From positions 1-64,000 of the forward strand of contig NZ_JALGQH010000005.1 in the NCBI RefSeq assembly GCF_022810305.1: DNA of 64,000 nucleotides, in the 5' to 3' direction. How positions within the stretch are numbered: position 1 is the stretch's first letter; each line of letters opens with the position of its first letter. The translations under genes and the position numbers were made by a program. Shown piece after piece: positions 29,692-38,102 of this stretch. The notes under the pieces are model-generated. The model saw nothing but the letters and a program-made list of their open reading frames with translations. It ran no database searches and was not told the origin of the DNA. The stretch comes from Rhodococcus sp. ARC_M6 (lineage in GTDB: Bacteria; Actinomycetota; Actinomycetes; Mycobacteriales; Mycobacteriaceae).

Positions 29692-29807
29692 GAGTAATCA
29701 GACTACGGGCAGCCGACTCACCGACCCGAGGGTGTGCCCCGTCACGTACCCTCCGGCGGGATAGTCTCTGCTCCGAACTACTTTCGGTAATGGCAGGGAG
29801 ATGTGTA

Positions 29808-31112
29808 ATGCGGCGGGTCCTACGGTCGTCCGTGATGGTGATGACGGCGGTCGCAGCGGTGTTGGTTGCCGGCTGCGGGAGCGAGAGCTCCATTGTCGAC
29901 CGCTACTCGTCGGCGGGTTGGCCGGCGATGCACGCCGATGCCCGTAACAGCGACACCAGTGCGGTCACGGGGTCTCGCGATCTCGACTTCGCGTGGTCGC
30001 GTCCGCTCGGCGGGCCGGTTGCCGCCTATGCTTCGGTGGCGGCCAACGGTCAGAGTTTTGTGACTGCCCGGACAGAGAACGGCTGCAATCTCTTTTCGTT
30101 CCAGATGGATTCGGGTCGCAAGAAGTGGTGCAACCGGCTGAACGACGGCGCCGTCGCGTCCACACCCATCGTGGACACCTCTACCAATGTCTATGTCGGC
30201 GAGAGCGGCGCCATGCTGTCGTTCACCGAGAACGGCCAATTGCGTTGGCGAACACTTGTTGTCGGCACTCCCCTCTCGGCTCAGTTCACCGGCGACGGAA
30301 ATCTGCTGTTCATCACGCAGCTCGGGCAGATCAATGTTCTCAATCCGCAGACCGGCGCCAAGGTGGTCTCGTCATTCGACCTGATTCCGCCGCCCTCCAT
30401 CGAGGCACCCAATTCCCCGTTGATTCCCGATGACCGCGGACTGCGCGAGTGCTTCCTCGGAACGGCAGGGTGCCCGGTAGCCAATACTCCTGCAATCGAT
30501 TTGGCGACCGGCAAGTTCTTCTTCACCTTCTTCCGGCCGGGTGCACAGGCCGCCGAACTGGTGGCAATGAAGTACACGGGCGGCGAGCACCCGTCCATCA
30601 CGCCCGAGTGGTCCACCGACGCACTGCCCGGTGGAACGGCCTCGAGTCCGGACCTGTCGAAGGACACCAAGAAGGTGTACGTCACCGACAACAACGGGAA
30701 GCTCTGGGCGATCGACGCCGAAACCGGCGACTCGCTCTGGAGTTACGATATCGGCTTCAATTCCGCAGGCAGCGCATCCACCTCCGACGACGGTCTGATC
30801 ATTCCGTCAGGCGGCGGCAACGGGCACCTTCTGGCCGTTCAGGACAAGGGAGATCACGCCGAGCTGGCCTGGGAGCGCAAAGACCTGCTCCAGCTGGGGG
30901 TTCCGGCGCAGAGTGCCGGCGACACCGGATATGCCGTTGTTCGTGAAGGCACGAACGGGCTCAGCCTGATCACGTTCGACACTAGTTCCGGCGAAACCCT
31001 GGATCAGGACACGCTGCCCGGCGCTGTGGGCTTCACCGTCGGAACCTCCATCGGCCCCGACGGTGAAGTGTTGACACCCAGCGCAATCGGCGAGCTGTTC
31101 GTCTTCAAATGA
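29808..31112 (+). CDS. PQQ-type beta-propeller lipoprotein (Rv3035-like)
   Basis: The 434-residue protein has a lipoprotein signal peptide with lipobox LVAGC, then a string of WD/PQQ-like blades: FSFQMDSGRKKWCNRL, STPIVDTSTNVYVGESGAML, GNLLFITQLGQINVLNPQTG, KLWAIDAETGDSLWSYDIGF. Such propellers are usually binding platforms. The start is the ATG at 29808, preceded by GGGAG; a weak upstream ATG at 29790 would lengthen the signal peptide by six residues. It lies between the acyltransferase and methyltransferase genes, in the same order as Rv3035 in M. tuberculosis. No function is known to me. Confidence 0.85.
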   Translation: MRRVLRSSVMVMTAVAAVLVAGCGSESSIVDRYSSAGWPAMHADARNSDTSAVTGSRDLDFAWSRPLGGPVAAYASVAANGQSFVTARTENGCNLFSFQMDSGRKKWCNRLNDGAVASTPIVDTSTNVYVGESGAMLSFTENGQLRWRTLVVGTPLSAQFTGDGNLLFITQLGQINVLNPQTGAKVVSSFDLIPPPSIEAPNSPLIPDDRGLRECFLGTAGCPVANTPAIDLATGKFFFTFFRPGAQAAELVAMKYTGGEHPSITPEWSTDALPGGTASSPDLSKDTKKVYVTDNNGKLWAIDAETGDSLWSYDIGFNSAGSASTSDDGLIIPSGGGNGHLLAVQDKGDHAELAWERKDLLQLGVPAQSAGDTGYAVVREGTNGLSLITFDTSSGETLDQDTLPGAVGFTVGTSIGPDGEVLTPSAIGELFVFK

Positions 31113-31113
31113 G

Positions 31114-32271
31114 CTAGCGCGACGCCTCACAGATAAACGCCGACGCCGAACGCCCGATCCGCACGATCACCACGCTCAGTGACACCGAGCCTTTCAGCTT
31201 GAGCCGTGGACGCAATATCGCGGGATCGACGTCGACGCCACGGACCAGAATTTCGGCGACGCCGCAATCACGCTTCGAGAGAGTCTGTTTCAGCAGCTTC
31301 TCCGAGTACTTGATCTGTTCGAGGATCCGGAATCCGCGAACCCCCTCCGGGACGCTGTCACCGGTGAGATAGGCAATGCGCGGATCCAACTGCCACAGGC
31401 CGTGTCTGGCGGCGTAGTGACGCACCAGGCCGGCGCGTACTACCGCGCCGTCCGGGTCGATGATCCACTCGCCCGGTTCCTGTTCCGGGATCGTATCGTC
31501 CTCGGCGTCGGTCACAGACCAACCACTTCCGTCGGACCGGAGCACCGACGCTCGACGAGACACTCCCGCCTGCGCCAAACCAGTCGACCACAGGCAGGCT
31601 TCCTTCACGCCACCGTCGAGTGACACGATCTCCACTTCGCCGTCCCAGCCGAGCGAGTCGAAATCGAGTCCGGGAGCGCACTTCACGGCAATATCACGGC
31701 CCTGATAAGCGTCGAGCAGATCCGGGAGGGGCGGCATCAGAGCTGCAGGATCGTGGGTTCGACGTCCGCCTGATCGACGTGCCGGGTCGGCGAGGACCAC
31801 TGTGCCCCGCGTGGTCGGACGCAACGCATCAGCGCGCAACAGACCCGCCGTGGGCACGTTGCGGCGAGCCATCGCCAATCGAACGGCGTCGATGTCGCTG
31901 CCGATCACCTGTGAGGCGACCCCGGTGAGCGCGTGCAGTTCGGCTCCGATTGAACAGGTCACGTCGTGGACGTCGCGACCGATCAATCGCTGCGCCCGGT
32001 GAACCGCAACCGCCGCCGGAGTGGCTTGCTGCATAGCGTCGTCGGTGAACAACCAACCAGCACTGGCCGGGAGTTTCAGGGCAGCTTTACGACGCAGAAG
32101 TACCGTGTCGACGAGCGCGGGCATGCGGTCGCCGAAACGCGTACGCGCCCGGCCGATGTCGGCCAGACGCGTACGCGTGGACAGTTCGAGCTGATCCACC
32201 TCAGCTAATGCCGCTACGCCAGAATCGCTTCCGAGATAGTCGACATCAGAGAGGGTGAAGTCGTAGCCCAA
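31114..32271 (-). CDS. SAM-dependent methyltransferase with THUMP-like C-terminal region (Rv3037c-like)
   Basis: The 385-residue protein has a Rossmann methyltransferase core: VHDVTCSIGAELHAL as a diverged SAM motif, VIGSDIDAVRLAMAR, and VVLADPARRSGGRRTHDP as the catalytic-loop region. The C-terminal part (about 290-385) resembles the THUMP-like domain attached to this group. Its M. tuberculosis counterpart Rv3037c is placed in the MGLP locus as a methyltransferase; the fold could also serve RNA modification. One base separates its start codon from the upstream gene's stop, so the two are one operon. Confidence 0.85.
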   Translation of the reverse strand: MGYDFTLSDVDYLGSDSGVAALAEVDQLELSTRTRLADIGRARTRFGDRMPALVDTVLLRRKAALKLPASAGWLFTDDAMQQATPAAVAVHRAQRLIGRDVHDVTCSIGAELHALTGVASQVIGSDIDAVRLAMARRNVPTAGLLRADALRPTTRGTVVLADPARRSGGRRTHDPAALMPPLPDLLDAYQGRDIAVKCAPGLDFDSLGWDGEVEIVSLDGGVKEACLWSTGLAQAGVSRRASVLRSDGSGWSVTDAEDDTIPEQEPGEWIIDPDGAVVRAGLVRHYAARHGLWQLDPRIAYLTGDSVPEGVRGFRILEQIKYSEKLLKQTLSKRDCGVAEILVRGVDVDPAILRPRLKLKGSVSLSVVIVRIGRSASAFICEASR

Positions 32272-32272
32272 T

Positions 32273-33289
32273 TCAGTTGCCGGGCTTTACGCCGGTGATC
32301 ATCACGTTGTAGAAGAATCCGCGCGGAACGACGTGGCGCAGAACCTTCTCGTCGACCCAGCTGAGGGTCTTGAATCCACCGAATGCAAACTTTGCCCAAC
32401 CCCAGCCGAGCTTCTCCGGCGGAACTGCTGCCTCGAAAGTACGTACCGGCCAGCCGAGCAGTGCCGCGGCGAATTCCTCGGTGACAGCACGCACTTCGGC
32501 ACCGCCGGCGGACTTCGCCATGTTCTCGAGGTCCGTGGGATCGAACGTGTGCAGGTCGACGATGGCTTCGAGTGCTGCTGCGCGGGAAGATTCGTCGAGT
32601 TCTTCCTGCGGACGGCGCCAGTCCGCGAGGAACGGCAGCTTGGTGATCGTGGTGGTTACTTCCCACGTCGCGCGGCCGAGCCAGCGAGCGTAGAGGTTGC
32701 CGACCGTGGACGGTTCACCGGCGAAGACGAAGCGTCCACCGGGCTTGAGGACGCGAAGGACCTCACGTAGCGACTGCTCGACATCAGGGATGTGATGCAG
32801 CACCGCATGGCCGACTACGAGGTCGAAGGTGTTGTCCTCGTAGGGAATTGTCTCCGCGTCGGCGACACGGCCGTCGACGGGCAAGCCGAGGTGCTCGGCA
32901 TTGCGCATTGCAACCTTGACCATGCCCGGGGACAGGTCGGTGACCGAGCCCGTCTTGGCAACTCCACCCTGCATCAGATTGAGGAGGAAAAAGCCTGTGC
33001 CGCAGCCCAGTTCGAGCGCCCGCTCGTACGGCAGGGGCAGATCGCCGGCAACGGCGTCGAAACGACCCCGGGCGTAGTCGATGCAGCGCTCGTCGTACGA
33101 GATGGACCACTTGTCGTCGTAGGTTTCGGCTTCCCAGTCGTGGTAAAGCACCTGTGCGAGCTTGGTGTCCTTACGAGCGGCCTCGACCTCTTCGGCCGTT
33201 GCGTGCGGCCGCGGCGCGGGATCCACTACCGAGGTGTCGGCAGGGGCGGGCGGCGTGACGGTTGCGTCGTCAGTTGGGCTGGCAGTCAT
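32273..33289 (-). CDS. SAM-dependent methyltransferase (Rv3038c-like)
   Basis: This 338-residue protein has a clear class I core: ALELGCGTGFFLLNLMQGG (motif I), VTDLSPGMVKVAMRNAEHLG, FDLVVGHAVLHHIPDVEQSL and LKPGGRFVFAGEPS. The N-terminal 40 residues are Pro/Ala/Thr-rich and likely disordered. The C-terminal 100 residues are unusual for simple methyltransferases and may bind a large acceptor. It follows the conserved order of the mycobacterial locus. Substrate unknown. Confidence 0.88.
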   Translation of the reverse strand: MTASPTDDATVTPPAPADTSVVDPAPRPHATAEEVEAARKDTKLAQVLYHDWEAETYDDKWSISYDERCIDYARGRFDAVAGDLPLPYERALELGCGTGFFLLNLMQGGVAKTGSVTDLSPGMVKVAMRNAEHLGLPVDGRVADAETIPYEDNTFDLVVGHAVLHHIPDVEQSLREVLRVLKPGGRFVFAGEPSTVGNLYARWLGRATWEVTTTITKLPFLADWRRPQEELDESSRAAALEAIVDLHTFDPTDLENMAKSAGGAEVRAVTEEFAAALLGWPVRTFEAAVPPEKLGWGWAKFAFGGFKTLSWVDEKVLRHVVPRGFFYNVMITGVKPGN

Positions 33290-33341
33290 GCGGCTATCCT
33301 ACTCGCTGGTAAGAGATGAACAAGTTCTAGTTTAGGGGAGC

Positions 33342-34121
33342 CTACTCCCCCGTGAACGCAGCCTTACCGGGACCGTTCGCGATGAACGACGCCATCCCGA
33401 TCGTCTGATCCTCGGTGGCAAAAAGTCCGGTGAACAGATGCTGCTCGATCTTGAGGCCCGATTCCAGATCCGTGTTCAGGCCCTCGTCGATTGCAGCCTT
33501 TGCTGCAGCCAGGGCCCGCGAAGCCGCTCCGACAAACTGCGACGCCCACGTACGCGCCGCGGTGTACACGTCGTCGGGCGCTACGACCTCGTCGATCAGA
33601 CCCATCGCGAAGGCTTCGTCAGCTCCGACAAAACGGCCGCTGAACACCAGGTCCTTGGCCTTCGCCGGTCCGATGAGACGAGCGAGACGCTGAGTTCCAC
33701 CGCCGCCGGGGATGATTCCCAGCAAGATTTCCGGGACGCCGACCTTGACGTTGTCGCCGGCGATACGACGGTCCGCGGCAAGCGCTACTTCGAGTCCGCC
33801 GCCCAGCGCGTAGCCGGTGATGGCAGCGACGGTCGGCTTCGGGATTGCCGCGACGGCGCCGATTCCGGCCTGGATTCCGGCAATGGCGTCGCTCATCTGA
33901 CCGAAACTCATCTCGGCCATTTCCTTGACGTCCGCACCGGCGGCAAATACCTTTTCGCCGCCGTAGACGATGACAGCCTTGACAGCTTTGTCGACGGTTG
34001 CAGCATGAGCAGCAGCGACCAGTTCGTCCTGAACCTGACGGTTCAATGCGTTCATCGGGGGCCGTGCAAGACGGATCGTGCCAATACCTTCGGAAACCTC
34101 GAGAGTTACAAATTCAGCCAT
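33342..34121 (-). CDS. echA17: Enoyl-CoA hydratase/isomerase
   Basis: The 259-residue crotonase-fold protein shows IRLARPPMNALNRQVQDEL, the oxyanion-hole segment FAAGADVKEMAEM, and ITGYALGGGLEVALAADRRIA followed by GVPEILLGIIPGGGGTQRL, with the catalytic Glu at the PEI position. It should hydrate 2-enoyl-CoA in fatty acid beta-oxidation. The start is the ATG at 34121; the extension to 34196 lies in the spacer to the NUDIX gene. The symbol follows the gene at the same place in M. tuberculosis (Rv3039c). Confidence 0.9.
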   Translation of the reverse strand: MAEFVTLEVSEGIGTIRLARPPMNALNRQVQDELVAAAHAATVDKAVKAVIVYGGEKVFAAGADVKEMAEMSFGQMSDAIAGIQAGIGAVAAIPKPTVAAITGYALGGGLEVALAADRRIAGDNVKVGVPEILLGIIPGGGGTQRLARLIGPAKAKDLVFSGRFVGADEAFAMGLIDEVVAPDDVYTAARTWASQFVGAASRALAAAKAAIDEGLNTDLESGLKIEQHLFTGLFATEDQTIGMASFIANGPGKAAFTGE

Positions 34122-34143
34122 GATCGAGAGGCTACTTGGGTGG

Positions 34144-34962
34144 CTATTTGGAAGGCTTGGGTGCCCACGGATGCGGTCCGTCGGCGTAGTAACCATCCAT
34201 ATTGGGAAAATCGATCCGGAACGTGGTCTCGTCCCGAAACAGCGTCGGCAAGATGACCGGAATCTCAGGTTCAGCTGCCAAAATCTCGGCGACCGACCCG
34301 TACTTCGACAGCTCCGTCAGCTGAGTCCAGGTGGGCGGCAACAAGATGCTGCCACCGGCGCGCCAGTGTTCCAGCGCGTCCTGCGGACTCTGCCAGCGCA
34401 CTGCGGCGGCTTCGGAGGTGACCCCGTCAGCCACCTGTCCTTCGGGCGCCGCAGCCACGAAGAAGCGGGTGTCGTAGCGACGCTGCTCGGCGATCGGGGT
34501 GATCCAGTTCGCCCACGGCCGGAGAAGGTCGGTGCGCAGGACCAGATTTTCCTGCTTCAGGAAATCACTGAACGAGAGTTCGTGGTTTTCGAGCGCAACC
34601 CGCGCGGCCGCGTAACCGGACGTATCAGCAACGACGCTGTCGGCGCTGGGCCCGGCCAGCAGGACACCGCATTCTTCGAACGTCTCACGCACGGCGGCGC
34701 AGACAAGGGCCTTGGCGCGGGCGACGTCCGTGCTGAATCGCTCGGCCCACCACTCCACCGGCGGGCCGGCCCACTGAACGTCGGCTGTAGCGTCGGACTT
34801 GTCGACGCCGCCGCCGGGGAACACCGTCATTCCGCCGGCAAACGCCATCCCCTGCACCCGCTGGAGCAGGAAGATTTCGATCCCTGGTGCGGCATCGCGA
34901 ACCAAAATCACGGTCGATGCATCTTTGGGTGTAGGGACTGCGTCCTCAAACTCGTTAGCCAT
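34144..34962 (-). CDS. NUDIX hydrolase (Rv3040c-like)
   Basis: The 272-residue protein has AVSVILVRDA-type opening (here STVILVRDAAPGIEIFLL), MTVFPGGGVDK, and the downstream part of a NUDIX box CAAVRETFEECGVLL. The usual short spacer between the Gly and the RE-x2-EE motif is enlarged by about 35 residues (TADVQWAGPPVEWWAERFST), as is seen in a group of CoA or nucleotide-diphosphate pyrophosphatases. It should cleave a nucleoside-diphosphate-linked compound; the substrate is unknown. Confidence 0.85.
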   Translation of the reverse strand: MANEFEDAVPTPKDASTVILVRDAAPGIEIFLLQRVQGMAFAGGMTVFPGGGVDKSDATADVQWAGPPVEWWAERFSTDVARAKALVCAAVRETFEECGVLLAGPSADSVVADTSGYAAARVALENHELSFSDFLKQENLVLRTDLLRPWANWITPIAEQRRYDTRFFVAAAPEGQVADGVTSEAAAVRWQSPQDALEHWRAGGSILLPPTWTQLTELSKYGSVAEILAAEPEIPVILPTLFRDETTFRIDFPNMDGYYADGPHPWAPKPSK

Positions 34963-35016
34963 GTTTCCGGAACTTACGCGATATGTGATCTACGCCCCAT
35001 CTCAGGTCCCACTCAC

Positions 35017-35838
35017 TCAGGCGCGGTGTGCACCCGACGGCCGCGCACGACGAGCGAAGTACCGGCCGTCCACCGAATCCAGACTGATCAACTGACTGAA
35101 CGCGTTGCTGAGGTTCTCAGCCGTGATGACGTCCTCGATCAGTCCTTGCGCGACGACACCACCTTCCTTGAGCAGGAGGGCGTGGGTGAATCCCGGCGGG
35201 ATTTCTTCGACGTGGTGGGTGATCAGGACGATGGCGGGCGCGTCGGGATCGGCGGCGAGTTCGGTGAGTCGTGCCACCAGTTCTTCGCGTCCCCCCAGGT
35301 CGAGTCCGGCAGCCGGCTCGTCGAGCAGCAGCAGTTCGGGGTCGGTCATCAGGGCACGCGCGATGAGCACTCGCTTGCGCTCACCCTCGGACAGTGTTCC
35401 GTAGGTGCGGTCGGCGAGGTGTTCGGCACCAAGGCTTTCGAGCATCTCGACGGCGCGCGTGGTGTCCAGGGCCTCGTACTCCTCACGCCACCGACCCAGG
35501 ACCGCGTATCCCGCGGAGACCACCAGGTCACTGACCTTCTCGTCGGCGGGCACACGACTTGCCAGAGCGGACGACGACAAACCGATGCGCGGCTTGAGCT
35601 CGTTGATATCGACTCGCCCGAGCACCTTCCCCAGCAGATGCGCGGTCCCGCTGGTGGGAAACACCTCGCCGGCGGCGATACGGAGCAGCGACGTCTTGCC
35701 CGCACCATTGGGGCCGAGCACCACCCATCGCTCGTCGAGCTCCACCTTCCAGGTCACCGGACCCACCAGAGTGGACCCGCCGCGGCGGATGAGGACGTCG
35801 TCGAAATCGATGAGCAGATCAGGATCAGGTAGTGGCAC
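35017..35838 (-). CDS. ABC transporter ATP-binding protein (Rv3041c-like)
   Basis: The predicted 273-residue protein has Walker A GPNGAGKTSLL, signature LSEGERKRVLIARAL, Walker B LLLLDEPAAGLDL and the H-loop TIVLITHHVEEI-type sequence (here IVLITHHVEEIPPG). No permease gene lies beside it, so its partner is unknown; the same orphan state holds for Rv3041c. The start chosen is the GTG at 35838 because the frame further upstream (to 36429) overlaps glgX antisense. Start certainty is moderate. Confidence 0.88.
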   Translation of the reverse strand: MPLPDPDLLIDFDDVLIRRGGSTLVGPVTWKVELDERWVVLGPNGAGKTSLLRIAAGEVFPTSGTAHLLGKVLGRVDINELKPRIGLSSSALASRVPADEKVSDLVVSAGYAVLGRWREEYEALDTTRAVEMLESLGAEHLADRTYGTLSEGERKRVLIARALMTDPELLLLDEPAAGLDLGGREELVARLTELAADPDAPAIVLITHHVEEIPPGFTHALLLKEGGVVAQGLIEDVITAENLSNAFSQLISLDSVDGRYFARRARPSGAHRA

Positions 35839-35889
35839 CCGAACATCTTCCCGCACATTCTCCAGCCATCCACGGCAGGATCTACTCGC

Positions 35890-38010
35890 GTGTCGCCTCT
35901 CGATGAATCTCACACCCCGCTCCCCGGTTCTCCCTACCCGCTGGGAGCCACAGTCGTCGGTGGTGGAACCCAGTTTTCCGCGCATTCTCCGGATGCCACC
36001 GCGGTGCAAATCTGCCTGATCGACGACGGCGGAAACGAGAAGCGCGTCGACCTCCGACAGCAGACGTACGGAATCTGGCACGGCGTGATCGGCGGAGTCG
36101 GAGCCGGGCAGCGTTACGGGATCCGTGCCGACGGGCCGTGGAACCCCCGCGCCGGCTTGCGGTTCAATCCGAACAAGCTCCTGATCGATCCCTGGGCGCG
36201 GCGCATCGAGGGTGAACTCGGCGACTTCAACGCACTGCGGGCCTACGAAGGCGATCCGTTCGGTGAACCGTCCGCATCTGATTCCCTCGGCCAGGTGCCG
36301 CTCTCCGTGGTAACTGCCGGCCTGGTCGCGTCGACAGATCGACTTGAAACACCGTGGGAAGAGACGGTGATCTACGAACTTCACGTTGGCGCCTTCACCG
36401 CAACTCATCCCGACGTCCTGCCGGCGCATCGGGGTACGTATCTCGGACTAGCAGCCCCGGCAGTAATCGAGCACCTTCTTCTCCTCGGCGTCACAGCCGT
36501 GGAACTTCTTCCCGTGCAGGCATTTCTGACCGAGCAGAGCGTGCGTGACCGTGGAATGCACAACCACTGGGGCTATTCGACGGCATCGTACTTTGCGCCA
36601 CACCCTGGTTACGCAGCCACTCCGGGCAATGAGGTTCCCGAGTTTCGCATCATGGTCGACGCTCTGCATCGGGCGGGTATCGAAGTCATTCTCGACGTCG
36701 TCTACAACCACACCTGCGAGCAGGGTGTCGGCGGAATCAGTGTCAGCTGGCGAGGATTGGATGCACCCGGCTACTACCTCCTCGGCGACGAAGGCCACGA
36801 TATCGACCTCACCGGATGCGGCAATACCGTCGACGCCTCCTCCCCCATCTCAGTTCGGATGATCACCGACAGCCTGCGCTACTGGGCGGGCGAGATGGGC
36901 GTCGACGGTTTCCGCTTCGACCTTGCGAGCGCACTGGGACGGCCTCGCGGCGGCGCCTTCGACCCTCGCGCCTCAGTACTGTCCGCGATCTCTTCCGACC
37001 CGATCCTGACGCGGTGCAAACTGATCGCCGAACCGTGGGACGCAACAGCCGGCGGCTACCAGGTGGGTAATTTCGGCTTGCAATGGTCCGAGTGGAATGA
37101 CAAGTACCGCAGCAATATTCGAACATTTTGGAACGGCGGTTCCAGCGTTCGGGAAGTCGCGTCACGACTGGCCGGTTCAGAGGATATTTTCGCCGGCAAC
37201 GGACGCCGACCGTGGGCGTCGATCAACTTCATCACCGCCCACGACGGCTTCACCGCCGCTGATCTGGTGTCGTACAACAACAAGCACAACGACGCCAACG
37301 GTGAGGACAATCGAGACGGTGCTGATCACAACGATTCGTTCAACCACGGAATCGAGGGTGACAGTGACGATCCCGCGATCATCGAAGCCCGCCGTCGACA
37401 TGTCCGCGCACTTCTGGCGACGTTGATCCTCTCCACCGGCACCCCGATGCTCACTGCCGGCGACGAGTTCGGGCACAGCCTCGGAGGTAACAATAATGCG
37501 TATTGTGTTCCTGCTCTTGCTACTTCAGCTCAGTCGTGGCCCCTTGACTGGGGAAACGCTGACAAGGAATTGATCAGTTTCGTCTCTCGCGCACTCGCTC
37601 TGCGCCGATCCGCGCCCGCCCTGCGGCAACCCGAGTTCTTCGAAGGCCGACGCCGAACCGACCATCCCGACCTGGTGTGGTTCAACGCATCAGGTACGGA
37701 GTTCGACGATGCCGCTTGGTACGACGAGCGCAACCGCACAGTGCAGGCTTGGATCGACGGCGCCGATGTCCGCTCACACACGGCGTCCGGAAGTCCTCTC
37801 GCAGATAGCAGTTGGCTTCTGATCCTGCATTCCGGTGGGCCGATTCAGATCACCGTCGGAACCCCGGAATCGTTCGACGGTTCACTGACTCCCACCTTCG
37901 ATTCATCCAGGGCCACGGGGGAACCGGAATCGACAAATCCCCTTCCACCCGGTGCCATACTGTGGCTCACCGGCCCGACCGTGTTGGCTTTGCGTTCGGA
38001 CCGAAGCTAG
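35890..38010 (+). CDS. glgX: Glycogen debranching protein
   Basis: The 706-residue protein has an N-terminal CBM48 (about 15-110, SPYPLGATVVGGGTQFSAHS) and a GH13 barrel. Barrel motifs are VILDVVYNHTCE, GFRFDLASALGR with the nucleophile Asp, LIAEPWDATAGGYQVGNF with the acid/base Glu, and NFITAHDGFTAADLVSYNNK with the third acidic residue. It should cut alpha-1,6 branches of glycogen. The start is the GTG at 35890. It lies 51 bases from the divergent ABC gene. It is not part of the M. tuberculosis order and may add to the nearby alpha-glucan functions. Confidence 0.93.
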   Translation: MSPLDESHTPLPGSPYPLGATVVGGGTQFSAHSPDATAVQICLIDDGGNEKRVDLRQQTYGIWHGVIGGVGAGQRYGIRADGPWNPRAGLRFNPNKLLIDPWARRIEGELGDFNALRAYEGDPFGEPSASDSLGQVPLSVVTAGLVASTDRLETPWEETVIYELHVGAFTATHPDVLPAHRGTYLGLAAPAVIEHLLLLGVTAVELLPVQAFLTEQSVRDRGMHNHWGYSTASYFAPHPGYAATPGNEVPEFRIMVDALHRAGIEVILDVVYNHTCEQGVGGISVSWRGLDAPGYYLLGDEGHDIDLTGCGNTVDASSPISVRMITDSLRYWAGEMGVDGFRFDLASALGRPRGGAFDPRASVLSAISSDPILTRCKLIAEPWDATAGGYQVGNFGLQWSEWNDKYRSNIRTFWNGGSSVREVASRLAGSEDIFAGNGRRPWASINFITAHDGFTAADLVSYNNKHNDANGEDNRDGADHNDSFNHGIEGDSDDPAIIEARRRHVRALLATLILSTGTPMLTAGDEFGHSLGGNNNAYCVPALATSAQSWPLDWGNADKELISFVSRALALRRSAPALRQPEFFEGRRRTDHPDLVWFNASGTEFDDAAWYDERNRTVQAWIDGADVRSHTASGSPLADSSWLLILHSGGPIQITVGTPESFDGSLTPTFDSSRATGEPESTNPLPPGAILWLTGPTVLALRSDRS

Positions 38011-38043
38011 GTCGAGGCTGCCACTGAAGTCTGCGAAAATGAG

Positions 38044-38055
38044 GTAGTCGACTAC
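38044..38055. promoter_or_regulatory. 12-bp palindrome upstream of the FAD monooxygenase
   Basis: GTAGTCGACTAC is perfectly palindromic; nearly matching GAG and CTC bases continue it. It lies 47 bases before the monooxygenase GTG. A dimeric repressor could bind, but no such gene is adjacent. Confidence 0.4.
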
Positions 38056-38102
38056 TCACACCCACCCCATTCATTGCTTGGACGATGAGATCTGGGACCT
38101 AA

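Noticed and set aside
35839-36429. Upstream extension of the ABC ATPase frame to 470 codons
   Set aside because: It is antisense to the glgX start region and has no domain; the GTG at 35838 gives a normal ATPase.
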